From Hermatobates lingyangjiaoensis (taxonomy: Eukaryota > Arthropoda > Insecta > Hemiptera > Hermatobatidae), in NCBI GenBank assembly GCA_026182355.1, contig JAPFBL010000578.1:62001-126000 (forward strand): 64,000 nt of DNA, written 5' to 3'. The notes beneath the pieces were generated by a model. It saw nothing but the letters and a program-made list of their open reading frames with translations, did not search any database and had not been told where the DNA came from. Shown piece by piece: positions 11,180-22,049 of this stretch (position 1 is its first letter; each line of letters begins with the position of its first letter). A program made the position numbers and the translations under genes.

Positions 11180-12165
11180 TAGAACACGTAAGTTTGGACT
11201 AAAATTCGAGAAATTGGGTACAAACAAAATGCATTTGCCACTCACTCATTGGCGTTTAGTGTCCAACAGTTTCTGTATATCTGTGAATTTTAATTTTGAC
11301 CTTCTTTGTAAGAAAATTTGGCCGTATACACTTCCAAGCAACTGGCTATCTTTCATCAGCAAGAAAGTGGTCAACGGAGAAGCTGCTGTTATTTCAAGCG
11401 TACTGGGGTGCCCATAAGTGACCTTACTCTTGATGCCACCAAAATGTAAAATTATTAACTTAAAATTAATTATTGCGATTCCGTCACAATTGCACTATGT
11501 AAAATTGTAGCACAATTTTACGGGTGCAATCTAGAGTACGGCTGACATTATTAAATGAGTATCAGAGAACTTTGTTCACACGGTTTGCCATCTACGTGAC
11601 AACTCGTTTCATTTAAAAGGGCTAGTTCATCGGCACAACTCCGTTTATTATGCTGAAAGTAATCCTCATCTTCTGATGAAGGAATAAAAGTTCAATCTGC
11701 TGGACTGTGTGTTTAGCCAGGAGTGTATTGGGAAATAGACGTACTGGGACTCTATTTCTTTGAAGATACAGCCACGGGAGAGACGTACTCGTACCTTGCA
11801 ATTCCATGTGAATTTCTACCAAGTTATGAAGTGCGTGCAGCGCACCTGGCCTCAATCACAAGAGACAATGTTTAATTAGTCCATTGTCTTTGCATTTCAT
11901 TTTTTATTAACAAATACACTTTCTTATCTTTTATTATTTAATTACTTCATTTTTCATTATTTAATTATTTTATGTTTTATTAGCTAATTACTTTATATAT
12001 GTCATATTATTATTTGTATTCTCAGTTTTATTTTATTTCATCATAGATCAGTCCATACTTTTATTTATCTATCCCTCAATTTGTTCATTTATTTATTTAT
12101 TATTTTTTAACATTGCACTAATTTAATTTAACTATAAGTTGATTCCTGTCTACCTTATTCTCTGC
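11180..12165. other. Unassigned sequence after the hAT fragment
   Basis: Short frames at 11214-11417 (plus) and 11622-11855 (minus) have no recognisable family. 11880-12120 is AT-rich and low in complexity. Confidence 0.4.
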
Positions 12166-12330
12166 GACCGGGCCCGCATGCGGGAACATTGTTGGTCTCT
12201 CTCCAACCGCCTCTGAACCAGAGTGCTTGTTTTCCCTCTCTTATCTCTCCTGAAGACGGTTCAAACCGAAATTAGAGACTGTAAATGTGTGTTTTCAATT
12301 TCTCTAGGTTTCTTTTTGTGCATTGAACTG
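12166..12330 (+). repeat. Family C terminal repeat with hammerhead-like motif
   Basis: The unit runs from a GC-richer leader to (TA)n at about 12330-12354. Related units: 33600-33720 (minus), 36595-36745 (decayed), 39090-39235 (plus) and 57235-57342 (minus). Confidence 0.65.
12246..12278 (+). ncRNA. Hammerhead-like motif, family C
   Basis: Stem I TCTC (12246-12249) / GAGA (12275-12278); CTGAAGA 12250-12256; one unpaired C; stem II GGTT/AACC with a 2-nt loop; GAA 12268-12270; ATT; A as the cleavage base. The two-base stem II loop is unusually tight. Confidence 0.5.
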
Positions 12331-12354
12331 TATATATATATATATATATATATA

Positions 12355-12545
12355 GTTCACAAAGGAAAGAGAAAAACGGATAAAAACACACACAAAAAAG
12401 ACTTACAACGATATTTTGACATTCGTCGTCATCGGGCAGAAGTAGTCCCTCTGAGTAGCTGAAGCTAACTGAGTGGATGGTCAAATGCGACGAACACGCT
12501 TGCACTCTGCCGGCCGCTCTTGGTAAGCTACTAACTACAGAGAGA
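12355..12545 (-). repeat. Family A-like terminal repeat with hammerhead-like motif, inverted
   Basis: The minus strand reads CCGATGA, C, GAC/GTC stem, then AAAATATC and GTAAGTC. One core G of GAA is lost. It faces the family C unit across (TA)n. Confidence 0.6.
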
Positions 12546-12645
12546 AAAAACTAAAAAAAAAAACAAATAAAAATAACAGAAGGAGAAGAATTCTAAATTA
12601 AGCAATGTGCAATTAAAAAAATGAATAATTAAAAAAAAATAAAAA

Positions 12646-12681
12646 AATTAAGGGTACACAGGGGTACCTGTACCCTTAATT
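12646..12681. repeat. 13-bp perfect hairpin
   Basis: 12646-12658 pairs with 12669-12681 around a 10-nt loop that contains GGTACC. Confidence 0.8.
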
Positions 12682-12836
12682 ACTTTAACAAGTTAATTAC
12701 TTGTTAACAAGGGTAACCAGTAACAAGTAACTGAAGCTCTTAAAGTAACCCGAGAAGGCGGTACAGGGATCTTATTAAGGACTTGGACACGGAAGCAGTG
12801 ATTAAAGTCCAGTCCATGGGACTGGAATTTATACAT

Positions 12837-12839
<3 letters not shown>

Positions 12840-12875
<36 letters not shown>

Positions 12876-12908
12876 TGTGAGACTGAGAGAGAGAAAGAGA
12901 GAGAGGTA
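12840..12908. repeat. (TA)n followed by a (GA)-rich tract
   Basis: Dinucleotide microsatellite 12840-12874, then irregular GA repeats. Confidence 0.95.
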
Positions 12909-12909
12909 G

Positions 12910-14130
12910 AAAAATGGATAATATTTAATGTGTTAACTTATTATTTGAAACTGTTGTATTTAAAAAAAGTGTATACTCCTAACAATAACAAAAAAAACTT
13001 AGAAAACAATGAAATATTTCTTTTCTGTCAAAGGTAGCATACAGTCAAGAGTGAAAAAGAGTAAATTAAGAAGAGTCAAGGAAGAAATAAAGCAGCTGGT
13101 GTCTTTTGTAAATCACGTCCAAGCTTGATGAATTTGCTGGGGCTTTGTAACACGGTCGTCATGCTCTTCTATGAAGGAGTTTCAATTAATCCTCTTCTAC
13201 AAACAAAAGTTAAAAGTAAAAACCCTGTATACCTTCTAACTCTAAAACAAAAGTCAATTATCACCGGAATACGTTTTTGTTCAAGAAAGAGAAATTCTTG
13301 TCTTTTCCTTTGAGAGTTAATCCAAATCGAATCGGTGCCATAAGAGTCCCTACAGATCAAACATGCGCCATCATTATTAATATTTTTATTTCAAATTTTA
13401 TCGTAGAAAAACTTATAGTAACATATATTCTCTCCTAACCATTTGGAGAGTTTTAAAATACCTATAAATATTTTTATACAAAGACAAAAGTCATGCTACC
13501 ATATATAAATGTATCTGAATAAACATACTCGAGAATATAAACAACCTATGCAACTTAACGTTCCTGGTATAATTATTGAGAATATATATAAATCAATGAC
13601 AGATTTCCAGGTTTAAATGAAACTTACCAGTTATTTTTTTTAATATTCTTTTCAGGGGAAAGTATAAAATATGCGAAATTCAAAGGTTGTATAATTACAT
13701 TAGAGTATACAATGAATATGTTCAAAAATAGGAATTCTAAATTTCTAATATATTAGTAAATCGCATTTAATTTTAAATATTTTTCATTTTTTCTAAAAAT
13801 ATTTATTTTTATTTTTCATGAATATAAGAATAATATGACAGTTCTGAAAGTTATATTTAAACTTGCAAAATTGATCAATTTCTCAAAAATCTTCATTAAT
13901 TCTATTTTTTCATTTTCTTCCTATTGAATTATCTTCTATCATTTTTCTCGTTTCATTGTGGCCACTCTGCGCATATTGTGAAAAAATGTTCACATTCCTC
14001 TCGTCTTCACCAGACATTTTGCTTTCTTATGGTCGACCGGTAAAAGGATTATTGAAATATTGAAAGTCATTTTCAATTTTAAGTTTTCTGTCATGTTTTA
14101 TTCTTTTTTTCTAATATATATTAGAAATAT
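12910..14130. other. Unassigned AT-rich sequence
   Basis: No supported gene. Short frames around 13125-13360 look like chance. Confidence 0.4.
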
Positions 14131-14156
14131 ACATAATATATATATATATATATATA

Positions 14157-14332
14157 TATTAGTGTATTTCGGCAGCAAGTCCTCTTTCAAGCATGTATTA
14201 TTGAATTTGATAGCAGATTCTGCATTCACGATCTTCCTACTTATAGCTTCTATTTTCCTTACAATAATATATTGTAAGGAAAATAAAAGCCATAAATAGG
14301 AAGATCGTGAATGCAGAATCTGCTATCAAATT

Positions 14333-14345
<13 letters not shown>
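14157..14345. pseudogene. PLE N-terminal stub, foldback (minus arm 14157-14280, plus arm 14281-14337)
   Basis: The minus strand encodes AISRKIVNAESAIKFNNTC followed by LKEDLLPKYTNIY, then meets (TA)n exactly at the YTNIY codons. The plus arm repeats the first part and enters (TA)n earlier, after FNN. Similar stubs at 34223, 35975, 45743, 46388, 46817, 46985 and 56868 show this is a conserved coding piece, not chance. It is assigned to PLE N-termini because the same stub sits directly behind a hammerhead-like repeat and beside a GIY-YIG C-terminus at 45743-46502. Confidence 0.7.
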
Positions 14346-14378
<33 letters not shown>

Positions 14379-14438
14379 TATATATTATAATATATATCTT
14401 ATATATATATATATATATATTATATATAATATATATAT
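14338..14438. repeat. (TA)n and imperfect TA-rich tract
   Basis: About 100 bases of TA dinucleotides with a few interruptions. Confidence 0.95.
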
Positions 14439-14630
14439 CAATTATCAAACCACATTAAGAAATGGGAAAACAAGACTAAGATCTTTCAACCGTAACAAGC
14501 GGTCTTCGTCAGAGTCAAAAACCCAACTCAGTTGGCTTGTTAAGGTTGAAAGATCTTAGTCTTGTTTTCCCATTTCTTATTGTGGTTTGATCATTGATTG
14601 TTATTTCACGTGTTTATGTGAAATCTTTAT
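14439..14630. repeat. Family B foldback
   Basis: A minus-oriented unit (14439-14528) and a plus-oriented unit (about 14541-14630) meet back to back. The plus arm has lost the 5' half of its ribozyme motif. (TA)n on both sides. Confidence 0.85.
14474..14516 (-). ncRNA. Hammerhead-like ribozyme motif, family B
   Basis: Same layout as at 554-596, all core positions kept: GACT/AGTC, CTGACGA, ACCG/CGGT, GAA, AGATCT, T. Confidence 0.6.
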
Positions 14631-14634
14631 ATAT

Positions 14635-14678
<44 letters not shown>

Positions 14679-14696
14679 TATGACAGTTGCTCTCTC

Positions 14697-14840
14697 ACGT
14701 CGTCCCCTCTTCTAGTCTATTCTTGATAACGAACAACAGTTCAAAATATTGAGAATTCTGTAAGTGTGCTTTTTATTCTTTTTTCTGTGTTGTCCTTTGT
14801 GTAATTTAAAGTTTTATAGTCTTTGTGGACCGTTTTTCAA
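14697..14840 (+). repeat. Family A1 terminal repeat, decayed
   Basis: TTGATAA replaces CTGATGA, and GAA after GTTC has become AAA. The GTAAGT-containing and TTTCTGTGT parts match 1-94. Confidence 0.65.
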
Positions 14841-14879
14841 ATTTATTATATATTAATATATATATATATCTAAGTTTTT

Positions 14880-15900
14880 TTTTTGTCTGAACCACATATA
14901 TTCAACAATAATTGTCATTATCGAGGTTTGTTTCACATTTAAACATTTCAGAAAAAAACACCTTACTTAACGTTTCGTTTTGTAAATTCTTTTTTTTTAC
15001 TATCATTAGATGCTTGTATATATAATCTATATATTTAGATTGGCATATTATCAATAATTTGTTATATATTATTGTCGTTTATTTAAAAATAATTAATATT
15101 TTGAGTGTTATTTAAACAACAGAACAAAAACTGTTTAACATTTTCAAGTAAAAGTTACTAACTTAGAAAAAATATTTCTCTTGATTTTACCAGCCAGTAG
15201 TCTTTGAATAAGCTCATTCTGCAGAAAATTGAAAAATATTATTTATAATAATACTTAAGCAAATTCAAACAGTTATGAACAAGTTGTTAAATGTAGTAAG
15301 TATAAAGTTTGGACAGTTATTCTTTGAAAAGATTTGAAAATTTCATAGAAAATATAAAAGAAAAGACAGTTTGTCATAAACCTTTGATCAGATGAGGCCT
15401 TAAGAGGATTAAAGGATTAGGCCACAGGCAAGAGGGAACTGTCTGTATAGAAATGAGGCTGATGGGTTTTCAAAACACTGCTTTTAGTTTGGAAAACTTA
15501 ACACTTGTAATCATTAAACAAAATATTTTTAAAACTCTTTCATTAACACATCCACATTGTTTCTACACCTCGTATTCAATCTTATACAATGCATCCAATT
15601 ATAAAATTCATAAATGATTGGCAAATAACTTTTTTTAAATTTTTGTACAGGATATACCTGTAAAAAAAGAAAGGGTGTTTGTTAATTATGAGTATGGTTC
15701 AAAAATCGTTACTTTCCTTCACATCTATTTTAAAATATGGCACGATTGATTCTATGTCGCTGATTTCACTGTTTGCCATTTTAGAACACTAAGGATATTT
15801 CATCGTAATTCCTGAGTTAATATTCTAGGGTTCAATATATGATTTGATTTCACGGCTGCATAGTCACTCTGTTAGAAGATTACACCCAGTTGACTCTTCG
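14880..15900. other. Unassigned AT-rich sequence
   Basis: No family recognised. 15385-15480 is less AT-rich but has no useful frame. Confidence 0.4.
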
Positions 15901-16089
15901 GTGATTCCATGACTCTGCCATTTTTTTCATACATGTTTCTGACATTTTTCAAAATCAGGTCGTTAGCTAAACATGACGACCTGATACTTCAAAGTTATAC
16001 AGTACCTCAGACAATACAAAGCCTTAAGACAAACGAACACGACTCTTTCCCTGACAGACTGACGTGCCCATCGCAGACGATGTTTACTG

Positions 16090-16190
16090 CCCTTAACAAA
16101 AACAGCAAGATGAGAATTTTCCGGCTTCTGGTCCGGAACTGCTAATCACGACCTTCACTGATGAGTATGGTCATATTCGTTCTTCGTTCG
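16090..16190 (+). repeat. Dispersed repeat shared with the sequence after the LINE end at 37612
   Basis: The segment around CGGCTTCTGGTCCGGAACTG matches 37722-37795 with moderate divergence. It may be the 3' untranslated end of the jockey-like LINE. Confidence 0.45.
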
Positions 16191-16398
16191 TTGGAGATCC
16201 ACTAGCTATAGGAACAAAAGCTATTTTCTCCTGTTAAAGAATATTTCTTAACACGAAATCTTCACTTTGGCTTTACAAAAGTTATTACTGCTGTGTTAAT
16301 TCTGATGACATTATATGCATCAGTTGTGTGATATACAAAAATAATTGCGAAAATTGAGAACTGGTTCAATCACCATACGAGTATGTACTACCCAACAA

Positions 16399-16628
16399 GA
16401 TAGCACACAAATAAACACAGGAATAACTCACTTCTATATTTCAACCATCGTCGTCATCAGGAGGCGAAAAGTCCCGCAGGAAGGCAGAGCGGCGACTGAA
16501 CACGAATGGTGCTGCTACCGTTCGTGTTCAGTCACCGCTCTTCCTTCCTGCAGTACTCTTCGCCTCCTGATGACGACGATGGTCGAAATATAGAAGTGAG
16601 TTATTCCTGTGTCTATCTGTGTGCTATC
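16399..16628. repeat. Family A3 foldback with two hammerhead-like motifs
   Basis: Arms of about 110 bases (16399-16509 and 16520-16628) form a near-palindrome. The plus-strand motif (16564-16592) is CTGATGA, C, GAC/GTC, GAA, ATAT, A, GAAG, with GTGAGT overlapping; the minus-strand copy is at 16432-16466. Stem I is short (CT/AG type). Confidence 0.75.
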
Positions 16629-16789
16629 TTTTTTAATTGGTTTTTATTTATAAATCCGTTGGACCGTATCATTTCATTAATATATATTATATATATATAT
16701 ATATATATCTGTCTGGTTTGGACCGTTTTAATATTTTGATTTATATATATATATCAATGATCAAACCACAATAAGAAATGGGAAAACAA

Positions 16790-16832
16790 GACTAAGATCT
16801 TTCAACCGTAACAAGCGGTCTTCGTCAGAGTC
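16790..16832 (-). ncRNA. Hammerhead-like ribozyme motif, family B (minus arm)
   Basis: Complete core, identical to the plus-strand motif at 16874-16916. Confidence 0.6.
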
Positions 16833-16873
16833 AAAAACCCAACTGTTGGGTCTCAACTCTCAGTTGGGTTTTT

Positions 16874-16916
16874 GACTCTGACGAAGACCGCTTGTTACGG
16901 TTGAAAGATCTTAGTC
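16874..16916 (+). ncRNA. Hammerhead-like ribozyme motif, family B (best-preserved copy)
   Basis: Stem I GACT 16874-16877 with AGTC 16913-16916; CTGACGA 16878-16884; AG unpaired; stem II ACCG 16887-16890 with CGGT 16898-16901; GAA 16903-16905; self-complementary AGATCT 16906-16911; T 16912 is the predicted cleavage base. A six-base palindromic stem III would work best between two RNAs, as in dimeric hammerheads. Confidence 0.65.
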
Positions 16917-17029
16917 TTGTTTTCCCATTTCTTATTGTGGTTTGATCATTGATTGTTATTTCACGTGTTTATGTGAAAGCTTTATATATATATATATCTA
17001 TATATATATAGATATAGATATATACTATT

Positions 17030-17690
17030 AGTAATATGAACAAATGTTGTCATGAGCAACATATGAACACAAATATTAATCAAGGTTAAACAATGGAAAT
17101 GTCTTAAATGATTAGCATTCCTTGCATCTGTCTAAACGTATTCAGGTTATATTGCTAATTAGCTCCCCGTTAAGGAAATTTTAAGGAAATATTAAACTCT
17201 AAGTTTATCAAATTAAGTTTAGCGAAGAAGAATTTCAATGTTGTTTGTTTTAAGGCAAAAGCGTTATTGTAGAATGTTTGTTGAGTGGCTTCTGAAACAA
17301 CAAGAGTTGCCGGAGTTAGTTAAGTATTCCCTTGCTAACTTGGCCTGCCAACTACAATCAAATTTTACCCTTCCCACCTTGCTAAGTAAAGATCCAGCGA
17401 GCACTTGTTCAACAAATATTGATTCTTTTAGTAAAAAAAAAATATTACAACATATATTTTTTTTTTACTAAATTGCATATTTTAATTGGATATTATTGAT
17501 TATTTGAGATTGTTTTATGCCTAAAAATACTGTAGTATTTTATTTGAAATATTACGTGGCCTAGAATAAATTTAAAAAATGGTTTGTTTTACACATTATG
17601 ATTGTATCTTGTACAAATTCTTTAGTCTGAAGATGTAAGGATGTAGTTCATTCGGTTTTTAATTTCATAAATATTCCACCATTTCGTATT
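17030..17690. other. Unassigned sequence
   Basis: The frame at 17238-17471 (77 codons) has no recognised domain. The remainder is AT-rich. Confidence 0.35.
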
Positions 17691-17714
17691 CTGAACAGGA
17701 CAGACTGGGATGCT

Positions 17715-18121
17715 TTTAACAATCAGGAAAACAAGTTGTTTGTTTTGTTTTCTAATGCCCACATTTATAATACTTTCACTTTTTAGTGCTGTTCTAGTGA
17801 TGGGGGGGGGGGGGGAATTGTGGCTCATTTATTATTTGATACCCATTTTTAGTAATGGGCAAACTACATTATACCTGTTGATTCTACATTGGGAGTCCAA
17901 AATTTTTGTCTAACTCAAGTGTATTTAGAGTAGAGATCATTAACGAGTACCTGACATCGTACAGGCTTGCGGCTGACGGTTTCACGTCCTCTCCGAGAGA
18001 TGACGTGGTCAGAATATTCCTGTACTGCGTGAATAAATCGATGGCCAGGTGGTGTATTAAACCCCAGACCTATCAGTTCAGAGACGAGTACATTAAAAAC
18101 TATGCTAACCTGGCCCCCCAT
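17715..18121 (-). mobile_element. tRNA-derived SINE, tail type beta
   Basis: Read on the minus strand: a head with TTAGCATAG and CCAGACC/GGTTTAATAC remnants at 18050-18121, the body, then the beta tail matching 7310-7432. The tail contains a 14-base G run on the plus strand (17802-17815), an expansion of a short C cluster seen in the 7084 copy. Confidence 0.8.
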
Positions 18122-18479
18122 GTTTTCATTATCTTTTAGATTCTCTACTGGGAACTTCTACAAAATTTTAAATATGTACCAACTAACCTGAGACGTTATT
18201 AACTAAACGCAAGAAGTATTCATAAAGTTTGTTAGAGGAGTCCGTACTCTAAATAACACAGGCTGAGAGGAAATATTGAAAAATATACAATAAAACAATA
18301 AAAATATACGAGTACCATATACTAAACAAAAATTTCAATAAGGAATTTGCTTTTATTATTTACAACAATAGCCTAGATGTTGATAGCATATTTGTCCAAA
18401 ATGCTACGGGATCAAAATTTCTAGAATGAAAGAAAAAATGTGTGTATATGATAATTATTAGAAACATAATAAACCGTGA

Positions 18480-19200
18480 TATTCTGCAAAACTAGTATCA
18501 TTCGACATTGAAAAGTATACGAGAATCCCAAGTTCAGAAGTAATAAACATAATACATAAACTAGGTAAACAATATGATCAGCATAATAATATAGACGAAA
18601 TAACGAAATCAACAGCTACAATGCTAAAGAAAAATTATTTCCGATTTGATAATGAGTTTTATTTAGCAAAAAGTGGATTAGGATTGTGACATCCAACTTC
18701 TGTTATATTATCAGAAATACTTTTACTGGAACTGGAAAGAGTTCATATCTATAAAATAAAAAGAAATTCAACGTAATGCATTATAGTAGTTATGTTGACG
18801 ACTCATTCCAAACCGTGATAATGAAAATGAAAATATAATAAATATTAACAACTACCTCAATTCGGTAAATAGTAAAATCAATCCGTTATACGAGGCATGA
18901 CAGTATATTCTGTCTCTATCATTATTTATACTAACCTTAGTGATAATAGCAATATGCATGTTGTGTATGCGTTGAAATGTAATTACAGCAGCAATGAAAA
19001 ACACGTTCGTATATAGGAAGAACGGCAGCTTTTTCATATATGAAATCAACTATGAATATCATTCTGGTAATCCCTAAAAAGCATGTGAAACAGATTCATT
19101 TTAGGAGACTGACTCATGAATTATTGGTGCTACATACAAAAAATAGTAAAAAAGAATAAGGATCAGCATATATTGAAAGACATATTAGCCCATTTTGCGA
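18480..19200 (+). pseudogene. Penelope-like element RT fragment (second lineage)
   Basis: The frame from about 18499 reads SFDIEKYTRIPSSEVINII (RT motif A), then FRFDNEFYLAKSGLGL, a stop, and PTSVILSEILLLELE (motif B, normally GLAMGAPTS-like). After a stop and frame change, SSYVDDSFQTV gives motif C near 18793. NNYLNSVNSKI and TFVYRKNGSFF follow further on. At least two stops and one frameshift make it non-functional. The endonuclease was not found. Confidence 0.85.
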
Positions 19201-19379
19201 AAAAAAAGAAAAAAAAATACAAATTAAAACAAAATAGTAGTTGATTTGTAAAATGTTTTCAAAAAAACCATATCCAATTTGGAGCTGTCTATGTAGATGT
19301 CCTGACCTCTTGGTTACTCAAACTAAAGGAAATTAATTAGAAACTAATTGCTTTAATTTTCATATCAAAATAGCAAAAT

Positions 19380-20660
19380 GAACCTTGAACGTTTCAATTG
19401 AAAATTGAACTTTTACAAATGAAAATTTGGCCTTGCAATGTAATGTAATTTTTATCCCCTCCTCAGAATAATTTATATAAAGTATTTTTTGAAACTAAAA
19501 TGTCAACTTCAGTTTTGCTCAGTCAAGTTAAATAGTTTAGATATATTGGTGATATATTGTTTTTTTGTCTAAATCTATGAATAAAGATGCTTTTCTAGCA
19601 AAATGAAATTCATTAGTGTTATGAATGCAAATCAGAAGTTGTAATTTACCTTTGTTAGATGTCATTATTCATAGATTTACTAAACAGTTAAGTTTTAGGT
19701 TACATAGAAAATAACTAATGAACTTTAACATGTCCGTTCTTAGTCTTTCTTTCTAGGAAATGTTAAAATATCTGTTTTTTTCTTCACATCTTTTCGAGAG
19801 CGTTATGAATTTGCTTCCATGATTTCATTAATGATAAAGTTAGTAACATTACTTCTATCGTGCTTCCATTGAAATACCACTCCTCTAATATCGACAATGC
19901 TTTAAAGAATTCTAAAATAACTTTCCTCAATGGTTTAACAGAATCCCACTCAATGTCAAAATCTATAGTTTTACCATATCATTAGTCACTGGACCCTTTT
20001 CCTAGGCTTGCTCGTAAACTTGATTTTAATATAGTTTTTTTTTCTAATCGTAACAACGTAGGTAATATATTAATTAAAAACTCTCCCAGGTGACTGGAAT
20101 GCAGTATTTATAAAATTCAGTTCAAAATTTGTCTAAAATGTTATATTAGTCAAACTGGTAAATCATTAAAAACACGTATCAATCAACACCAATACTAAGT
20201 AACCGGAGTAGAACATATTAGCACCTTATACTTGCTTATAAATAATGACAATCATTATATAGAAGATAAAATGATTATACATGGATAATCGGAGTTGTTA
20301 AGAAATATTATCGAATCTTCTTTTATTAAATTTAATGGATCAAATACTCTAAACATTAAGTTATTCAATCTGGACTAGTGCTGACGAAGGCAATAGCTAA
20401 ATCTACGAGGGTTGACAGCTAGCAGATAGTTTGTAGCATATTTCTTCGTAAACTCTTTTGTTTGCCCTAACGTGCCTTTTCATCCCTTTTGTTCTCTTTC
20501 TTGCACTTTATGCCCTTAAAAAACGCCTCCCTTCGCTCCCACTGTTCTTAACCCCATACCAGATATTTTTCATCACTTGATTAAGTATCAGTTTGGACTC
20601 TGACGAATACTACTTCTTTCGGTTAAAGTATCATATTTTAGTCATTGTTTTTATTTCTTA
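19380..20660 (+). pseudogene. Penelope-like element, strongly decayed copy of the 520-1741 lineage
   Basis: FLSPPQNNLYK and VFFETKMSTS lead to RYIGDILFF (about 19540), where the second catalytic motif reads GD in place of DD. NLPLLDVIIHRFTKQL (about 19640) matches NLPFLDVLIHRL of the minus copy. SNRNNVGNILIKNSP and a GIY-YIG block with VYIGQTGKSLKTR-like sequence follow (20040-20200), then LLRNIIESSFIKFN (about 20300). The 3' end (20590-20660) is a degenerate family B motif (CTCTGACGA, later TTTTAGTC and TTCTTATTGT). Many frameshifts. It confirms that family B belongs to this PLE. Confidence 0.85.
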
Positions 20661-20824
20661 TTGTATTTAGCTTGGTTTTATTGTGGCATATTATCCAAAT
20701 TTCTGGAAGTTTTTCCTAATTTCTTTGTTACAATTGTGTAAGTAGGTAAGTTACTTTGCAGTGACCAACTCACGAGAGAACACACATTTTCCAAGAATTG
20801 ATCCTTTCAGATATGAAAATTATA

Positions 20825-21055
20825 CATTGGAAGCCCAAAATTATTCATAACTCAGTTGTATTGAAAGCTAGGGTTCCATAAAGAGTACATGACATTATAC
20901 AGGCTCAGGAACTCCGGCTTAGCGTTCTGTTCGAGGCACGACGCACTCACATACTTTTTAACTTCTGTGTCATTAAATCGAGAGCTGGAGTGTTCATCCA
21001 ACCCCGGATCTACAATTCCATGGGCGTGAACGTGAGCCACTCAGCAACCCCGGCT
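20825..21055 (-). mobile_element. tRNA-derived SINE, decayed
   Basis: Minus-strand head with B-box-like sequence near 20998-21010 and the body. Diverged and truncated in the tail. Confidence 0.7.
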
Positions 21056-21206
21056 TCTCAAAATTGTCAAACCACTAGTCACATTACTTTACTTACCATG
21101 GGAACATAAATGGTAACTGTATTCTGTATGAGTATATTTAAGGAATGTTAGAATGATAGTTGAAAGTTTTTGTTCGTTTCGAGTGGTGTATAGTTTGGGA
21201 ACACAA

Positions 21207-21522
21207 AGGGCCAGGTTAACTGAGTGGATAACGTACTCGCCTCTGGGCTGGTAGTCCGGGGTTCGATACCCACCTGGCTCTCGATTTATTCACGCAGGAA
21301 GTAAATAAAACTGAGTACGTCGTCCCTTGGAGAAGATGTTAAGCCATCGGTACCGAGCCTGTACGATGTCAGGTACTCGTTCAAAGTACCTACTGGAAAT
21401 TCACTTGAGTTAGGCAAAATATAGACCTTCCAATGTTGATTCTGTAGAATCACCGATCAAACAAAAAGCCAGTAAACGGCTGACGTTATCACTAGATAGG
21501 GGATCCGTTTAAACAATAAAAA
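21207..21522 (+). mobile_element. tRNA-derived SINE, tail type alpha
   Basis: Full head, including GGGTTCGATACCC, body and alpha tail ending in TTTAAACAATAAA. Confidence 0.9.
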
Positions 21523-22049
21523 CATAGTTTGGGAGATAAAAGCTGGGAGGTGGACTATCTGTATCTTCGTCTGTCTGACTAATCTTCTTGGACCTACCTT
21601 TAAACAGTTTTAAGACCATAATTACACTAGAAATTGTAATACCTTTTTCTTCATGTTTCTCTTAAATTATTTTTTCTTCTATTAATTTTATTCTAAAATT
21701 GTACTTTTCTTTACAAATATTCCGTTTTCTATTGATCATAGTCTTTCTTTTTAGTTTATACCTGTGTGGACTAGTTCTCTTTGGGCTTTTAGGCCACCAC
21801 CGGGGAAGTACACGCAATTGTCCCGAAGAAAGATGCATGTGGAGGCACATGTTTTTGTGGGGCAGGCTAGAGAATTTAAACGGATATGACATTTAAAATT
21901 AAGATATTAGCGATTGTTAGGGAAGAAGCTATCCAGTAAGGCATGCAGAGTGTTCTCAGTCCTATGAATGCAGATACCATCGAGTTTCTTTGATATTGAT
22001 AATACTGGTTCTGATTTTGATTGAGAGTATGCACGCTTAAAAGCATTGA

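Larger units (their letters stand above)
16754..16983. repeat. Family B foldback with two complete hammerhead-like motifs
   Basis: The minus-oriented unit (16754-16847) and plus-oriented unit (16855-16983) are nearly identical in the ribozyme part, about 10 bases apart, and bounded by (TA)n. Confidence 0.9.

Noticed and set aside
11622..11855. 77-codon minus-strand frame
   Set aside because: Less AT-rich than average but with no recognised family and no splice borders.
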